Positions 63,257-64,000 of a DNA stretch of 64,000 bases are shown here, piece after piece. This DNA is from Gephyromycinifex aptenodytis (lineage in GTDB: Bacteria; Actinomycetota; Actinomycetes; Actinomycetales; Dermatophilaceae): the NCBI RefSeq assembly GCF_012277275.1, contig NZ_CP051155.1, forward strand, positions 434,001-498,000. The letters run 5' to 3'. Each line of letters starts with the position of its first letter. The first letter of the stretch is position 1. The notes beneath the pieces are model-generated. The model was not told the DNA's origin and ran no database searches. It saw only the letters and a list, made by a program, of their open reading frames with translations. A program made the translations under genes and the position numbers.

Positions 63257-64000
63257 TCACGCCCGCGCTCGCAGCGTCTTCACCATCGCGTCCACAACCT
63301 GAATGCCCTTCGTACCGCGCCCGAAGGTGGCATCCAGGCCGGTCTCGGCGGCCATGTCCCGGTTGACCTGGGTGCCGCCGGCGATGAGGACGAACCGGTC
63401 TCGAACACCCTTTTCCACGCACAGCTCAGCCAAGCGCCGCATCATCGTGCGGTGGACGTCGTTGTGGCTGATGATCGTGGAGATGAGGATGGCGTGGGCG
63501 CCCGTTTCGATGGCTGCGTCCACCAGTTTGCCCAGCGGGACCGAGGTGCCGAGGTAGTCGTACTTGACCCCGTACTTTTCGATACCGCCGTGTTTGATGT
63601 CGAGGATCTCTCGCAGCCCGACGCTGTGCTCGTCCTCGCCCACGGTGCCGGCGACCACGCGCAGACCGCGCGCCTTGGCCTCTGCTCGGAGTTCCTCCTC
63701 GGGCAGGATGATCTCCTTCTCCGGGATGTGTAGCGTGTCCCGCTGGATGTCGAAGGCGACCTTGCCCTTGACCTCGACGAAGGTGCCCTCGGCCTCGTGC
63801 ATGACCTCGACGTTGACCACCACCGGATCGGCCAGCCCCATCCGCTTGGCCATCTCCTCGGCATAGACCGGAGCGATGTCGGCGTTCTCCGGCACGAACA
63901 GCTGCACCAGCACCGTTCCGTCGCCGGCCCACTCCGCTTCGGGCTTGATCTGGCCACCGGTGCGGTAGGGCCGGGTCTTCTCCAGCCGCGTCTCGACGCT
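63257..64000 (-). CDS. oraE: D-ornithine 4,5-aminomutase E subunit, cobalamin/PLP domain (5' end cut by window edge)
   Basis: The C-terminal 247 residues are visible and the frame is open to the right edge. RLEKTRPYRTGGQIKPEAEW leads in; the B12 site is DEHSVG (DxHxxG), and 11 residues after the His comes the PLP Lys in LDIKHGGIEKYG, the same spacing as in lysine 5,6-aminomutase beta. HNDVHRTMMRRLAEL and LIAGGTQVNRDMAAE then GRGTKGIQVVDAM match OraE (GGTQV, GRG-KGI) better than KamE (GGPRI). It would convert D-ornithine to 2,4-diaminopentanoate with OraS. Whether the full gene is the large OraE or a separate KamE-like subunit cannot be decided here. Confidence 0.78.
   Translation of the reverse strand, partial: SVETRLEKTRPYRTGGQIKPEAEWAGDGTVLVQLFVPENADIAPVYAEEMAKRMGLADPVVVNVEVMHEAEGTFVEVKGKVAFDIQRDTLHIPEKEIILPEEELRAEAKARGLRVVAGTVGEDEHSVGLREILDIKHGGIEKYGVKYDYLGTSVPLGKLVDAAIETGAHAILISTIISHNDVHRTMMRRLAELCVEKGVRDRFVLIAGGTQVNRDMAAETGLDATFGRGTKGIQVVDAMVKTLRARA

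Noticed and set aside
63257-64000. Lysine 5,6-aminomutase beta (KamE) as first choice
   Set aside because: The GGTQV and GRGTKGI segments and the neighbouring ornithine-racemase-type gene fit OraE better; it stays the main alternative until the upstream gene is seen.

Overview
The window is a 64-kb piece of a GC-rich actinobacterial chromosome. Three markers together support this: a complete Pup-proteasome gene set (dop, pup, prcB, prcA, arc), mycothiol biosynthesis (mshC), and many genes known mainly from actinobacteria (DUF3054, DUF3090, DUF3099, DUF3263, DUF5703, PAC2). Gene order over about 1-27 kb resembles the mycobacterial proteasome/mshC neighbourhood as I remember it, and 43-58 kb resembles loci around mabA-inhA and echA12/ABC-F. 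A member of the Micrococcineae or a related suborder is my inference; the genus cannot be read from the sequence. I see no insertion sequence, prophage, CRISPR array or origin.

Layout. 1-5 kb: Pup-proteasome genes on the minus strand, with a biotin synthase (bioB) carrying an unusual cysteine-repeat tail between dop and pup. 5-9 kb: an esterase, a divergent PRPP synthetase, a DUF3054 membrane protein and a thiolase. 9-15 kb: the proteasomal ATPase arc, trmI, a site-2 protease, a GNAT protein and a HAD phosphatase. 15-27 kb: metH, a PAC2 protein behind a 20-codon leader ORF, mshC, a kinase-like protein, DUF3090, a secreted heparinase-like lyase, a histidine phosphatase, corA and uppP. 27-32 kb: small genes, tRNA-Leu(GAG), galE, a poorly coding stretch with a decayed-looking frame, and a PRC/DUF2382 stress protein. 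32-41 kb: an RqlH-type helicase, plsC, a PEBP protein, an rRNA/tRNA methyltransferase, a TSUP exporter, an SPFH/NfeD pair and an ABC ATPase. 41-46 kb: glgA and glgC (divergent), serB and a GNAT-like protein. 46-56 kb: fabG-fabI, moaA/SURF1 (divergent), fumC, an ABC exporter, an enoyl-CoA hydratase and an ABC-F protein. 56-60 kb: a zinc metallopeptidase, an NlpC/P60 hydrolase behind a probable c-di-AMP riboswitch, and an acyl-CoA synthetase. 59.7-64 kb: an operon running in from the right edge (oraE-like B12/PLP aminomutase subunit, GlmL-type reactivase, ornithine-racemase-type protein, alanine racemase), which points to reductive-type ornithine degradation.

How the genes work together. Dop deamidates the C-terminal Gln of Pup. 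Arc unfolds pupylated proteins for the PrcA/PrcB chamber. The ligase PafA is not in the window. MetH and the aminomutase both need cobalamin. The right-hand operon would convert L-ornithine to D-ornithine and then to 2,4-diaminopentanoate; the remaining genes (oraS, ord, ortAB) would be expected beyond the right edge.

Regulation. At least 21 annotated genes or leader ORFs have a TANNNT-like -10 box only 6-8 nt before the start codon, so leaderless transcription is common here. I used this to correct several start codons. Intergenic hairpins are frequent. The clearest regulatory RNA is the riboswitch before the NlpC/P60 gene.
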